A stretch of DNA of 6,365 bases from Flammeovirgaceae bacterium (GCA_003229495.1 QIEB01000532.1:1-6365); one strand, 5' to 3'. Counted from the stretch's first letter, positions 1 to 6,365 are shown. Notes: a model not told the origin generated them from the letters alone. Numbers and translations: made by a program.

Positions 1-193
1 GAGAGACGATGATGATGGGCTGGATCACTACCTATCTGCAATTGCCGCCACCAGATTGGGCGACTACGAGCAAGGAGTTGAACATTTAGCTAACGCGGTA
101 CAGGAAGATGCCTCATTAAAAGAAATGGCCGCTAACGATCTTGAATTCTTGTCTGTAAGAAGTAGTCCGGAATTCATAAACGCACTAAAATAA
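1..193 (+). CDS. C-terminal fragment of a TPR-like repeat protein (5' end outside window)
   Basis: The frame with codons starting at position 2 is open from the window edge to a TAA at 191-193, giving 63 residues of a protein whose start lies upstream. The visible part is a predicted helical hairpin: YLSAIAATRLGDYEQGVEHL has the small/large residue spacing of a tetratricopeptide repeat (Ala-Ala, Leu-Gly-Asp-Tyr, then an amphipathic helix). A second acidic, Ala-rich helix follows, and the protein ends in SSPEFINALK. A tail of the form 'D-L-E-F-L ... P-E-F' is common at the end of TPR proteins, where the last repeat is capped. The stop is followed 20 bases later by a strong terminator, so this is the last gene of its transcription unit. 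The rest of the protein, its localisation and its partners cannot be seen. The coding frame is well supported; the TPR assignment is moderate because it rests on one repeat. Confidence 0.6.
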   Translation, partial: RDDDDGLDHYLSAIAATRLGDYEQGVEHLANAVQEDASLKEMAANDLEFLSVRSSPEFINALK

Positions 194-213
194 GACCTAA
201 CTTATAATAGTAT

Positions 214-244
214 AAGCCCGCTTTTCCCAAAGCGGGCTTTTTTT
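214..244 (+). terminator. Intrinsic (Rho-independent) terminator
   Basis: AAGCCCGCTTT (214-224) pairs perfectly with AAAGCGGGCTT (229-239) across a TCCC loop, an 11-bp stem with a GC-rich core, followed by an unbroken T run at 238-244. It lies 20 bases after the stop of the TPR-like gene and ahead of the pdhB promoter, so it separates the two transcription units. The A-rich side is too short and interrupted on the other strand to make this a strong bidirectional terminator. Confidence 0.93.
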
Positions 245-259
245 ATTAGCATACATTGG

Positions 260-290
260 TTTGTTAATTGAACACTAATTTCTATTTTTG
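260..290 (+). promoter_or_regulatory. Bacteroidota-type housekeeping promoter for pdhB
   Basis: TTTG at 260-263 (-33 element) and TATTTTTG at 283-290 (-7 element, TAnnTTTG) are separated by exactly 19 bases. Both boxes match the published Bacteroidota sigma-A consensus at every defined position. Transcription would be expected to start a few bases after 290, giving a leader of roughly 20 bases before the ATG at 317. The placement just after the terminator and just before pdhB fits a single-gene unit. No operator-like inverted repeat is visible around it. Confidence 0.75.
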
Positions 291-316
291 ACAGCTGTAT
301 TTTTAATAGTGGAATC

Positions 317-1297
317 ATGAGAGAAATTCAATTCAGAGAAGCCCTCAGAGAAGCATTGTCTGAAGAAATGCGACGCGATGAGAAGATCTTTCTGATGGGT
401 GAAGAAGTTGCTGAATACAATGGTGCTTACAAGGTTAGTCAAGGTATGCTGGACGAATTTGGCAGCGAAAGAGTACTTGACACACCAATTTCTGAATTGG
501 GATTCACTGGACTTGGAATTGGCGCTGCAATGAACGGATTGCGGCCAGTCATTGAATACATGACCTTCAATTTTTCCTTGGTGGCAATTGATCAAATAAT
601 CAATGGGGCAGCAAAGTTGATGTCTATGTCAGGAGGTCAATTTCCCATTCCCATTGTATTCAGGGGACCCACGGGAAATGCAGGAATGCTAAGTTCCCAA
701 CATTCACAAAATTTCGAGAACTGGTATGCAAATACTCCCGGACTCAAAGTAGTGGTACCATCTAATCCTTATGATGCTAAAGGATTGCTTAAAACATCTA
801 TTAGGGATGATGACCCGGTTATTTTCATGGAATCCGAGTTGATGTACGGGGATAAAGGCCAGGTCCCGGAAAGCGAATTCCTGATTCCCATAGGTGACGC
901 TAATATTGTAAAAGAAGGTAATGACGTAACCCTGGTTTCGGTCGGTAAAATGATGAAACTGGCAAATGAAGTGGCCCAGCTAATGAGTAATGATGGCGTT
1001 TCTGTAGAGGTAATAGATTTACGTACTGTCAGACCTATTGACTATCAAAAAATCGTCGATTCTGTTAAAAAGACCAATCGACTGGTAATTGTTGAAGAAA
1101 CATGGCCTTTGGCCTCAATTACCACAGAGATAGCCTTTCACATACAAAAGCACGCTTTTGACTATCTGGATGCACCCGTAACCAGAGTAAATAGTATGGA
1201 CGTGCCATTACCTTATGCCCCTACCTTGATCGAAGCCGTTCTTCCAGGGGTCAAGCGAACCGTAGATGCCATAAATGCAGTGATGTACAGAAATTGA
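317..1297 (+). CDS. pdhB: Pyruvate dehydrogenase E1 component, beta subunit
   Basis: This is the beta chain of the thiamine-diphosphate-dependent E1 enzyme. With the alpha chain it decarboxylates pyruvate and passes the acetyl group to the lipoyl domain of E2, in the cytoplasm. The 326 residues match the usual bacterial length, with no targeting peptide. The N-terminal pyrimidine-binding domain carries GEEVAEYNGAYKVSQG (29-43), then DTPISELGFTG, in which Glu60 is the expected catalytic glutamate that contacts the thiamine N1'. Next come EYMTFNFS (80-87) and FRGPTGNAG (115-123), then SSQHSQ, in which His129 is the conserved active-site histidine. The C-terminal transketolase domain shows VIDLRTVRPID (232-242) and VEETWP (259-264). 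The ATG at 317 gives the standard family N terminus; no clear Shine-Dalgarno is present. pdhA and E2/E3 genes are not adjacent. Branched-chain 2-oxoacid dehydrogenase beta subunits are related, but the EYNGAYKVS and NFSLVAIDQI segments favour the pyruvate enzyme. Confidence 0.93.
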   Translation: MREIQFREALREALSEEMRRDEKIFLMGEEVAEYNGAYKVSQGMLDEFGSERVLDTPISELGFTGLGIGAAMNGLRPVIEYMTFNFSLVAIDQIINGAAKLMSMSGGQFPIPIVFRGPTGNAGMLSSQHSQNFENWYANTPGLKVVVPSNPYDAKGLLKTSIRDDDPVIFMESELMYGDKGQVPESEFLIPIGDANIVKEGNDVTLVSVGKMMKLANEVAQLMSNDGVSVEVIDLRTVRPIDYQKIVDSVKKTNRLVIVEETWPLASITTEIAFHIQKHAFDYLDAPVTRVNSMDVPLPYAPTLIEAVLPGVKRTVDAINAVMYRN

Positions 1298-1312
1298 GTG
1301 TGAGTGTGAGTA
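1295..1312. repeat. Short TGAGTG tandem repeat at the pdhB stop
   Basis: TGAGTG occurs at 1295-1300 and 1301-1306, then TGAGTA at 1307-1312. Because the unit is six bases long, TGA recurs in the pdhB frame at 1295, 1301 and 1307, so pdhB ends with three in-frame stops. The last unit runs into the 8-base palindrome GAGTACTC (1308-1315), too short to be a terminator. Likely simple-sequence drift in a non-coding gap, without a demonstrated role. Confidence 0.6.
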
Positions 1313-1318
1313 CTCTTC

Positions 1319-2650
1319 CTAATTTTCAAAAGGATTCATATTTGCCATTCCCTTTTTAGCCCCGCTCATCTTGTTCATAGTACGCATCATTTTACGCATC
1401 CCGCTAAACTGTTTTAACAGGTTATTTACTTCCTGAATTGAAGTACCGCTTCCCTGGGCAATTCGCTTCTTTCGACTACCACTGAGGACTTCCGGGTTAG
1501 TTCTTTCAAGAGGGGTCATGCTACGGATGATAGCTTCAATTGGTTTAAAACTATCATCATCTATATCAACATCTTTAACTGCTTTGCCCATTCCCGGGAT
1601 CATTCCCACCAGATCCTTAATGTTTCCCATCTTTTTTACTTGTTGTAGCTGTGACAGAAAATCGTCAAAGTTGAACTGATTTTTTCTGATCTTTTTCTGC
1701 AGTCGCTTCGCCTCGTCTTCATCAAAAACTTGTTGTGCTTTTTCCACCAGAGAAACCACATCTCCCATTCCCAATATCCGCTGAGCCATTCGATCCGGAT
1801 GGAAAATGTCAATGGCATCCATTTTTTCACCGGTACTTATGAATTTTATGGGCTTTTCTACTACAGCCCGTATGGAGAGGGCCGCTCCTCCCCTGGAGTC
1901 ACCGTCCAGTTTAGTAAGCACTACTCCGTCAAAGACTAATCGTTCGTTAAATGTTTTGGCAGTATTTACCGCGTCCTGACCGGTCATTGAATCTACCACA
2001 AACAATGTTTCCGAAGGGTTCAAAAGAGACTTTAACAGGGTAATTTCAGACATCATCTCTTCATCAACTGATAACCGACCGGCGGTATCAACTATCAGTA
2101 CTTTCTTGCCATTATCTTTGGCATAAGCCAATGCATTGGCGGCAATTTTCAAGGGATCTGCAACTTCAGGTTGTGCAAAAACCTCCACTCCAATTTGTTC
2201 CCCCAAAACTTTCAGTTGATCTATGGCTGCCGGTCGATATACATCGCATGCTGCCAGTAATACTGTTTTTTCCTGCTTTTCAAGGTAATGGGCCAACTTG
2301 CCGCAAAATGTGGTTTTTCCAGACCCTTGCAATCCTGAAATTAGAATCACCGCAGGATTACCTTCCAGGTGAATATCCTCCTTGGCTCCGCCCATTAATT
2401 CAGTCAGTTCCTCACTGACAATTTTTGTAAGTAGCTGCCCTGGGGAAACTGCATATAATACTTCGCGGCCCAAGGCCTTTTCCCGGATGGTATCTGTTAC
2501 TGACTTCGCTACCTTGTAATTAACATCAGCATCAATAAGCGCCCTTCTAATCTCTTTTACCGTTGAGGCGACATTGATCTCTGTGATTTTTCCCTGGCCC
2601 TTTAAGCTACGGACCGCCTTGTCTAACTTATCACTGAGGTTTTCAAACAT
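1319..2650 (-). CDS. ffh: Signal recognition particle protein Ffh (SRP54 GTPase)
   Basis: Ffh binds the SRP RNA and hydrophobic signal sequences on ribosomes and delivers them to the receptor FtsY for co-translational membrane insertion. The 443 residues match the family. The N domain is residues 1-95, with ALIDADVNYKVAK as its hallmark. The G domain carries the P-loop GLQGSGKTT (106-114), the SRP insertion segment DVYRPAAIDQL (136-146), DTAGR (188-192), TKLDG (246-250) and STGEK (272-276), followed by HPDRMAQRILGMGD. The M domain has a Met-rich finger loop near 341-356 and the RNA-binding helix-turn-helix SRKKRIAQGSGT (392-403), and ends in a Met-rich tail. Every GTPase motif looks intact. 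The ATG at 2650 gives the standard MFENLSDKL start. The gene is convergent with pdhB and divergent from the glycosyltransferase, and has its own promoter. The SRP RNA gene is not in the window. Confidence 0.97.
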   Translation of the reverse strand: MFENLSDKLDKAVRSLKGQGKITEINVASTVKEIRRALIDADVNYKVAKSVTDTIREKALGREVLYAVSPGQLLTKIVSEELTELMGGAKEDIHLEGNPAVILISGLQGSGKTTFCGKLAHYLEKQEKTVLLAACDVYRPAAIDQLKVLGEQIGVEVFAQPEVADPLKIAANALAYAKDNGKKVLIVDTAGRLSVDEEMMSEITLLKSLLNPSETLFVVDSMTGQDAVNTAKTFNERLVFDGVVLTKLDGDSRGGAALSIRAVVEKPIKFISTGEKMDAIDIFHPDRMAQRILGMGDVVSLVEKAQQVFDEDEAKRLQKKIRKNQFNFDDFLSQLQQVKKMGNIKDLVGMIPGMGKAVKDVDIDDDSFKPIEAIIRSMTPLERTNPEVLSGSRKKRIAQGSGTSIQEVNNLLKQFSGMRKMMRTMNKMSGAKKGMANMNPFEN

Positions 2651-2669
2651 ATTTCGTTTCTTTGCAGCA

Positions 2670-2700
2670 CAAAATTAGTTAAAATTATCGCAGTCATAAA
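2670..2700 (-). promoter_or_regulatory. Bacteroidota-type promoter for ffh
   Basis: Read on the minus strand, TTTA (2700-2697) is followed after 19 bases by TAATTTTG (2677-2670). The -7 box matches TAnnTTTG completely and the -33 box matches TTTG in three of four positions, with the same 19-base spacing as the pdhB promoter. The leader to the ffh ATG would be only about 15 bases. It lies in the 108-base divergent gap between ffh and the glycosyltransferase gene. Confidence 0.65.
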
Positions 2701-2758
2701 CTATTAGGATAACAATCCATCATTTACTGCTAACCATGCCACTCTAAGCTTTTGTGTA

Positions 2759-3775
2759 TTGAGTAATCTAAAATTTTCCATAATCATACCTGTATTCAAT
2801 CGTCCACAGGAGGTCTGTGAGCTGCTGAAAAGTCTGTCCAATCAAACATACAGGGACTTTGAGGTTATAATTGTCGAAGATGGATCAGATCAAAGCTGTA
2901 AATCACAAACAGATGATTTTGCAGACCGTCTGAACCTTCACTATTTCTACAAGCCCAATAGCGGACCTGGTGATAGCCGAAACTATGGTGCAATCAAAGC
3001 CAGTGGAAACTTTCTGATCTTTTTCGACTCCGATTGTTCAATCCCGCCTGACTATTTAAATCTAGTGAATGATTATTTGTTCTGGAACTGGCTGGATGTC
3101 TATGGAGGCCCAGATAGAGCTCATGAAGATTTTAGCAACATTCAAAAAGCTATTAACTACTCCATGACCTCACTATTAACCACCGGGGGCATAAGAGGCC
3201 GTCTCCAGGCAGCGGATACATTTCAGCCCCGCAGTTTTAATATGGGAGTTTCGAAGACTGCTTTTACAGAAGTTAGCGGCTTTTCAAACATCCACCCGGG
3301 AGAGGATCCGGATCTGATCTACCGCTTAGTTGACAAAGGGTTTACCAAAGGCCTAATCTCTGATGCATATGTTTACCACAAGAGAAGGATCAACTTCAAA
3401 AAGTTTGGTCTACAGGTTTATAAATTCGGGCTTGCCAGGACTATCCTGATGAAATGGCACCCGGCATCCCGGAAGTGGATTTTTTTTATTCCTTCTATGG
3501 CGCTTATTTTGTGCATTTTACTAATCTTTCTAGGGCTACTGATTCCGTTTTTTTGGTATGTGTTGATATTTGGGTTCTTGGTGGTGTTTATCGATTCATG
3601 GAGAAGTACCGGTAATATTACCAATGCTATTTTGGGTGTGACGGCTACCATTGTTCAAATTACCAGCTATGGGTGGGGGTTTTTGCACGGTTGGTGGCAG
3701 TTACATGTGAGAAAAAAACACGAGCAGCAGCAATTCCCTGAAATGTTCATGGGCCCAATTCCGAAAACCCCATGA
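2759..3775 (+). CDS. Membrane-anchored family 2 glycosyltransferase
   Basis: A GT-A fold enzyme that should transfer a sugar from a nucleotide-sugar donor on the cytoplasmic face of the membrane; donor and acceptor are unknown. Of 338 residues, about 1-235 form the catalytic domain: FSIIIPVFNRPQE (6-18) and the VEDGS turn (39-43) bind the nucleotide, SRNYG (73-77) is a conserved family segment, FDSD (89-92) holds the metal-binding DxD, and GEDPDLIYRL (181-190) supplies the acidic pair of the presumed catalytic base. The C terminus has two clear hydrophobic segments (about 241-261 and 263-279) and a possible third (288-311), then a basic tail. The start is TTG at 2759: the frame is open back to a TAG at 2705 with no ATG or GTG, and the TTG places the first beta strand at the usual distance. 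It lies 67 bases before yfhO on the same strand with no terminator between, so co-transcription is plausible. The general class is secure; the substrate is not. Confidence 0.88.
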   Translation: MSNLKFSIIIPVFNRPQEVCELLKSLSNQTYRDFEVIIVEDGSDQSCKSQTDDFADRLNLHYFYKPNSGPGDSRNYGAIKASGNFLIFFDSDCSIPPDYLNLVNDYLFWNWLDVYGGPDRAHEDFSNIQKAINYSMTSLLTTGGIRGRLQAADTFQPRSFNMGVSKTAFTEVSGFSNIHPGEDPDLIYRLVDKGFTKGLISDAYVYHKRRINFKKFGLQVYKFGLARTILMKWHPASRKWIFFIPSMALILCILLIFLGLLIPFFWYVLIFGFLVVFIDSWRSTGNITNAILGVTATIVQITSYGWGFLHGWWQLHVRKKHEQQQFPEMFMGPIPKTP

Positions 3776-3842
3776 TCAACTTTCAGTTTGGAGCAAATTC
3801 ATTAGCTTTATTCTTCTGCAATTCCGACCTTGAAATCCCACA

Positions 3843-6305
3843 ATGCCCTTTTACCATATGAACTTCAAGCAAAATATTCTACCCCATGTCGCTGCCATAG
3901 CGATCTTTTTTGTGGCCACGGTGGCATTTTACAACCCTTTAGTGTTTGGTGGAAAAATCATTAATCAACAGGATATAGTTCAGGGACTGGGAGCAAGTCA
4001 GGAGATTATTGAATTTCGAAATGTAACTGGAGATGAGGCTTTATGGACTAACTCCATGTTTGGTGGTATGCCCGCTTATCTCATTAATACCCAATGGAGC
4101 GGTGATTTAATATTGTATGTGCATAGAGTACTCACCTTGTGGCTGCCCGCCCCTGCAGGAGTTACTTTGGTATCATGTGTTACTTTTTATCTCCTACTGC
4201 TGGTATTTAAGGTTAGACCCTGGCTGGCAGTGATTGGGGGGCTGGCATTCAGTCTTGGCACTTTCAATATAATCAGTATAGAAGTCGGTCATATGTGGAA
4301 AATGTGGGCCATTGCTTATATGCCTTTGGTGCTGGCTGGAGTACACCTGACATTTGACCGAAACTACATGCTTGGAATGGTTCTAACTGCCTTAGGTCTC
4401 GCTCTAGAACTCAGATCGAATCATCTGCAAATAACTTACTATTTATTACTTCTGCTGTTGGTTTATGGCGCAACTCATCTGGTGTATTCAATACGGTCAG
4501 GTAAAGCCAATACAATGTTCAAAGGCCTGGGCTATCTGATGGTGGCTGCAGCACTTGCTCTCAGTTGCAATCTGGGAAAAATTTGGGCCGTCTACGAATA
4601 CGGGCAATATTCCACTCGAGGTCCATCGGACCTGGTCAACACAGAAGGTCCAAGTAATGGCCTGGACCGGGAATATGCCTTTCGTTGGAGCAATGGAATA
4701 ACAGAACCTATTACTCTTTTGATACCAGAATTCTTTGGAGGCCCTAGCGTTAAATCACTGGCTGTTGAAAGTAATCTTGGTGAGGCCTTAAGAAGTCATG
4801 GAATGGCGCCTGTGCAAATAAGACAACAACTGCAGCAGGTAACAACCTACTGGGGGAAACAACCAAGTACTGCTGGACCATCCTATGCCGGAGCTATTGT
4901 TATATTCTTGTTTGTACTGGGATATTCCCTGACGGAAAAGAAACATCTCATATGGATCAGCATAGCCATTGTCTTTTCCACCATGCTTTCCTGGGGCCAC
5001 AATTTTGAAAGCTTTAACAATTTGATTTTTGATTATTTACCCGGTTACAACAAATTTCGTTCTGTTTCTATGATATTGGTGATTGCCCTACTATGCATTC
5101 CTTTGGCAGCTTTTATGGGCCTGGAAAAATTGCTGCAAGATCTGGAGAAACCAGAAACATTAAGAAAGATGCTGGTAGCAGGGGCCATAACCGGGGGTGT
5201 ACTGTTGCTGGCCATTATCTATTCAAGCATCGGAGACTTCCGGGGGCCCGTTGATGATCAAATTTCAGGCCAGGTCCCACCCTGGTATTTGGACGCTCTG
5301 CGGGCGGATCGTGCGGATTTACTCCGTAGTGATGCATTTCGATCTTTGATTCTAGTAGGATTGTCCATGGCGGCATTATATTCCTTGGCAAGGAAGAAAA
5401 TTGGACCTGTGTTATTTTATGTCATCCTAGGGATGCTGGTGCTTATTGATCTTTTCGCTGTTGATAAAAGATATCTTCGCAGTGAAGACTTTGTAAGTAA
5501 AACCAAAAGCGCCAAAATAGTACCTAGTGCCGCGGAACAGAGGGTGCTGAAAGATCCCAATTCAAATTTTCGGGTACTATCCTATCTACAATACCCCTGG
5601 ACAGAAGCCCGAACCTCATACTTTCATAAATCTCTTGGTGGATACCACGGAGCGAAAATGAAACGCTATCAGCAGTTGATCGATAGTTGCCTGGATTCCC
5701 AATACCGCGGACTTCTACAAGGCCTTCAAAGTGGTCAGCAGGACTGGAGCGAATTTAGTATTGTGAACATGTTGAATACCCGATATATACTGGTAGGATC
5801 TGATGAAACCGGAGTACTTAGAAATGAAAGCGCTCTGGGAAATGCCTGGCTGGTTGCTTCGGTGAAAACGGTTACTTCAGCGGACCAGGAATTGAAGCAG
5901 ACATGCGAAATTGATCCCTCCTCAACCGCCGTGATTGACGAAAGTAGATTTACATTATCAGCTACAAGTTTTAGTAATTCTGGTGAAATATCTTTGGAAG
6001 AATATAGCCCGAATTATCTAAAATATCGCTTCCAAAATCCGGGAAATGCCCTGGCTGTGTTTTCTGAGATCTATTATCCTAAAGGTTGGAAAGCTACCAT
6101 AGATGGCGAACCTGCAGAAATTCTAAGGGCCAATTATATTTTAAGAGCACTGGAAATTACTGGAGGGCCACATCTGATTGAATTTAGATTTGAGCCTCAA
6201 GCATACCATACTGGAAACAAAATAATGATGGCGTCCTCAATATTGTTATTACTACTTTGTGCTGGCACTATTTTCCTGGAACTAAAAAAATGGAAGGGTA
6301 GTTAA
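3843..6305 (+). CDS. YfhO-family polytopic membrane protein (putative GT-C glycosyltransferase)
   Basis: An 820-residue integral membrane protein of the YfhO family, which adopts a GT-C-like arrangement and in Firmicutes takes part in sugar transfer outside the membrane. The first membrane helix (about 15-31) is followed by an extracytoplasmic loop with NQQDIVQG; Asp44 is at the place where GT-C enzymes carry a catalytic acid. LWTNSMFGGMPAY (67-79), GHMWKMWAIAYMPL (149-162) and PGYNKFRSVSM (400-410) are segments I recognise from Bacteroidota members. About 13 hydrophobic segments lie before residue 540, with a large soluble loop at about 244-346. Residues 541-795 form a soluble domain, probably periplasmic, with GGYHGAKMKRYQ (599-610) and YYPKGWKATIDGEPAE (744-759), closed by a final helix (796-813). 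Start: ATG 3843 gives MPFYHMNFKQ, but Met6 (ATG 3858) gives MNFKQNILPH, closer to the usual family start; neither has a Shine-Dalgarno. The acceptor and sugar are unknown. Confidence 0.88.
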   Translation: MPFYHMNFKQNILPHVAAIAIFFVATVAFYNPLVFGGKIINQQDIVQGLGASQEIIEFRNVTGDEALWTNSMFGGMPAYLINTQWSGDLILYVHRVLTLWLPAPAGVTLVSCVTFYLLLLVFKVRPWLAVIGGLAFSLGTFNIISIEVGHMWKMWAIAYMPLVLAGVHLTFDRNYMLGMVLTALGLALELRSNHLQITYYLLLLLLVYGATHLVYSIRSGKANTMFKGLGYLMVAAALALSCNLGKIWAVYEYGQYSTRGPSDLVNTEGPSNGLDREYAFRWSNGITEPITLLIPEFFGGPSVKSLAVESNLGEALRSHGMAPVQIRQQLQQVTTYWGKQPSTAGPSYAGAIVIFLFVLGYSLTEKKHLIWISIAIVFSTMLSWGHNFESFNNLIFDYLPGYNKFRSVSMILVIALLCIPLAAFMGLEKLLQDLEKPETLRKMLVAGAITGGVLLLAIIYSSIGDFRGPVDDQISGQVPPWYLDALRADRADLLRSDAFRSLILVGLSMAALYSLARKKIGPVLFYVILGMLVLIDLFAVDKRYLRSEDFVSKTKSAKIVPSAAEQRVLKDPNSNFRVLSYLQYPWTEARTSYFHKSLGGYHGAKMKRYQQLIDSCLDSQYRGLLQGLQSGQQDWSEFSIVNMLNTRYILVGSDETGVLRNESALGNAWLVASVKTVTSADQELKQTCEIDPSSTAVIDESRFTLSATSFSNSGEISLEEYSPNYLKYRFQNPGNALAVFSEIYYPKGWKATIDGEPAEILRANYILRALEITGGPHLIEFRFEPQAYHTGNKIMMASSILLLLLCAGTIFLELKKWKGS

Positions 6306-6311
6306 ATTTAG

Positions 6312-6319
6312 TATCTTTG
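6312..6319 (+). promoter_or_regulatory. Promoter -7 element for a gene beyond the window
   Basis: TATCTTTG matches TAnnTTTG fully and begins seven bases after the yfhO stop. The matching -33 box would fall inside the end of yfhO near 6288-6293, where the sequence is AAATGG and gives no good TTTG, so this is a half-match. The remaining 46 bases (6320-6365) would be the start of the transcript. They contain a small hairpin, TGCC (6330-6333) with GGCA (6339-6342), and no ATG start that leads into a frame reaching the edge. A TTG at 6349 is open to the edge for only five codons, so no gene is called. Confidence 0.4.
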
Positions 6320-6365
6320 CAGAGCTACATGCCCTAAAGGCAGTTTAATTGGTGAATCGCCCCAT

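Noticed and set aside
275..595. A minus-strand open frame of 106 codons
   Set aside because: It lies opposite the pdhB promoter and the 5' third of pdhB, and its translation resembles no family. It is a shadow of a well-supported gene.
1636..2418. Open frames inside ffh (minus 1636-1830, plus 1730-1939 and 2131-2418)
   Set aside because: All are wholly contained in the intact ffh gene, have no promoter or family resemblance, and read like reverse-frame shadows.
2657..2664. Plus-strand TTTCTTTG near the ffh start, resembling TAnnTTTG
   Set aside because: One mismatch in the box and no TTTG at the required distance upstream; it lies on the other strand from the better-supported ffh promoter.
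2723..2754. Possible promoter for the glycosyltransferase: TTTA (2723-2726), 20 bases, AGCTTTTG (2747-2754)
   Set aside because: The -7 box lacks the TA of TAnnTTTG and the -33 box has a mismatch. It would also start transcription almost on the start codon. Too weak to list.
3418..3651. Minus-strand open frame inside the glycosyltransferase
   Set aside because: It is antisense to the membrane-segment codons of a well-supported gene, with no supporting signal.
3781..3810. Possible yfhO promoter: TTTC (3781-3784), 18 bases, TAGCTTTA (3803-3810)
   Set aside because: Both boxes have a mismatch and the spacing is at the short end. Read-through from the glycosyltransferase gene is at least as likely.
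4788..5000. Minus-strand open frame inside yfhO
   Set aside because: It is wholly antisense to yfhO, with no recognisable product.
6320..6365. Start of a tRNA or riboswitch at the window end
   Set aside because: Only 46 bases are visible. The TGCC/GGCA hairpin is too small and no acceptor, D-arm or known riboswitch core can be assigned.
1..6365. Defence system, mobile element, CRISPR array or biosynthetic cluster
   Set aside because: No transposase, integrase, nuclease, long inverted or direct repeat or spacer pattern is present. The genes are mainly core-genome types and base composition looks even by eye.

Overview
The window looks like chromosomal DNA from a member of the Bacteroidota, probably the Cytophagales or a nearby lineage. 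The reasons are protein style (the YfhO and Ffh sequences read like Bacteroidota versions), the absence of clear Shine-Dalgarno sequences before the genes, and several matches to the Bacteroidota housekeeping promoter (TTTG, about 19 bases, TAnnTTTG). The taxonomic call is from recognition, not from a database search.

Layout. Positions 1-193 hold the 3' end of a plus-strand gene whose product looks like a TPR-type helical repeat protein. A textbook intrinsic terminator (214-244) closes it. A perfect-consensus promoter (260-290) then drives pdhB, the beta subunit of pyruvate dehydrogenase E1 (317-1297). pdhB runs tail to tail, with only 21 bases between them, into ffh (2650-1319, minus strand), the GTPase subunit of the signal recognition particle, which has its own promoter at 2700-2670. 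Divergent from ffh is a membrane-anchored family 2 glycosyltransferase (2759-3775, TTG start). It is followed on the same strand by a large YfhO-family polytopic membrane protein (3843-6305). A new promoter-like element (6312-6319) sits just after the yfhO stop and points out of the window. No stretch over 300 bases lacks a gene.

How the genes relate. pdhB and ffh are unconnected housekeeping genes. The only functional pairing suggested by sequence is the glycosyltransferase with YfhO. In Firmicutes a membrane-anchored GT2 (CsbB type) and YfhO, a GT-C-like protein, cooperate to add sugars outside the cytoplasmic membrane. A similar division of labour is possible here but is inference, since this GT2 does not look like a close CsbB relative. 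I see no mobile element, CRISPR array, RNA gene or defence system. The window is mostly ordinary core genome, and the less ordinary points are the GT2-YfhO junction and the solitary pdhB.
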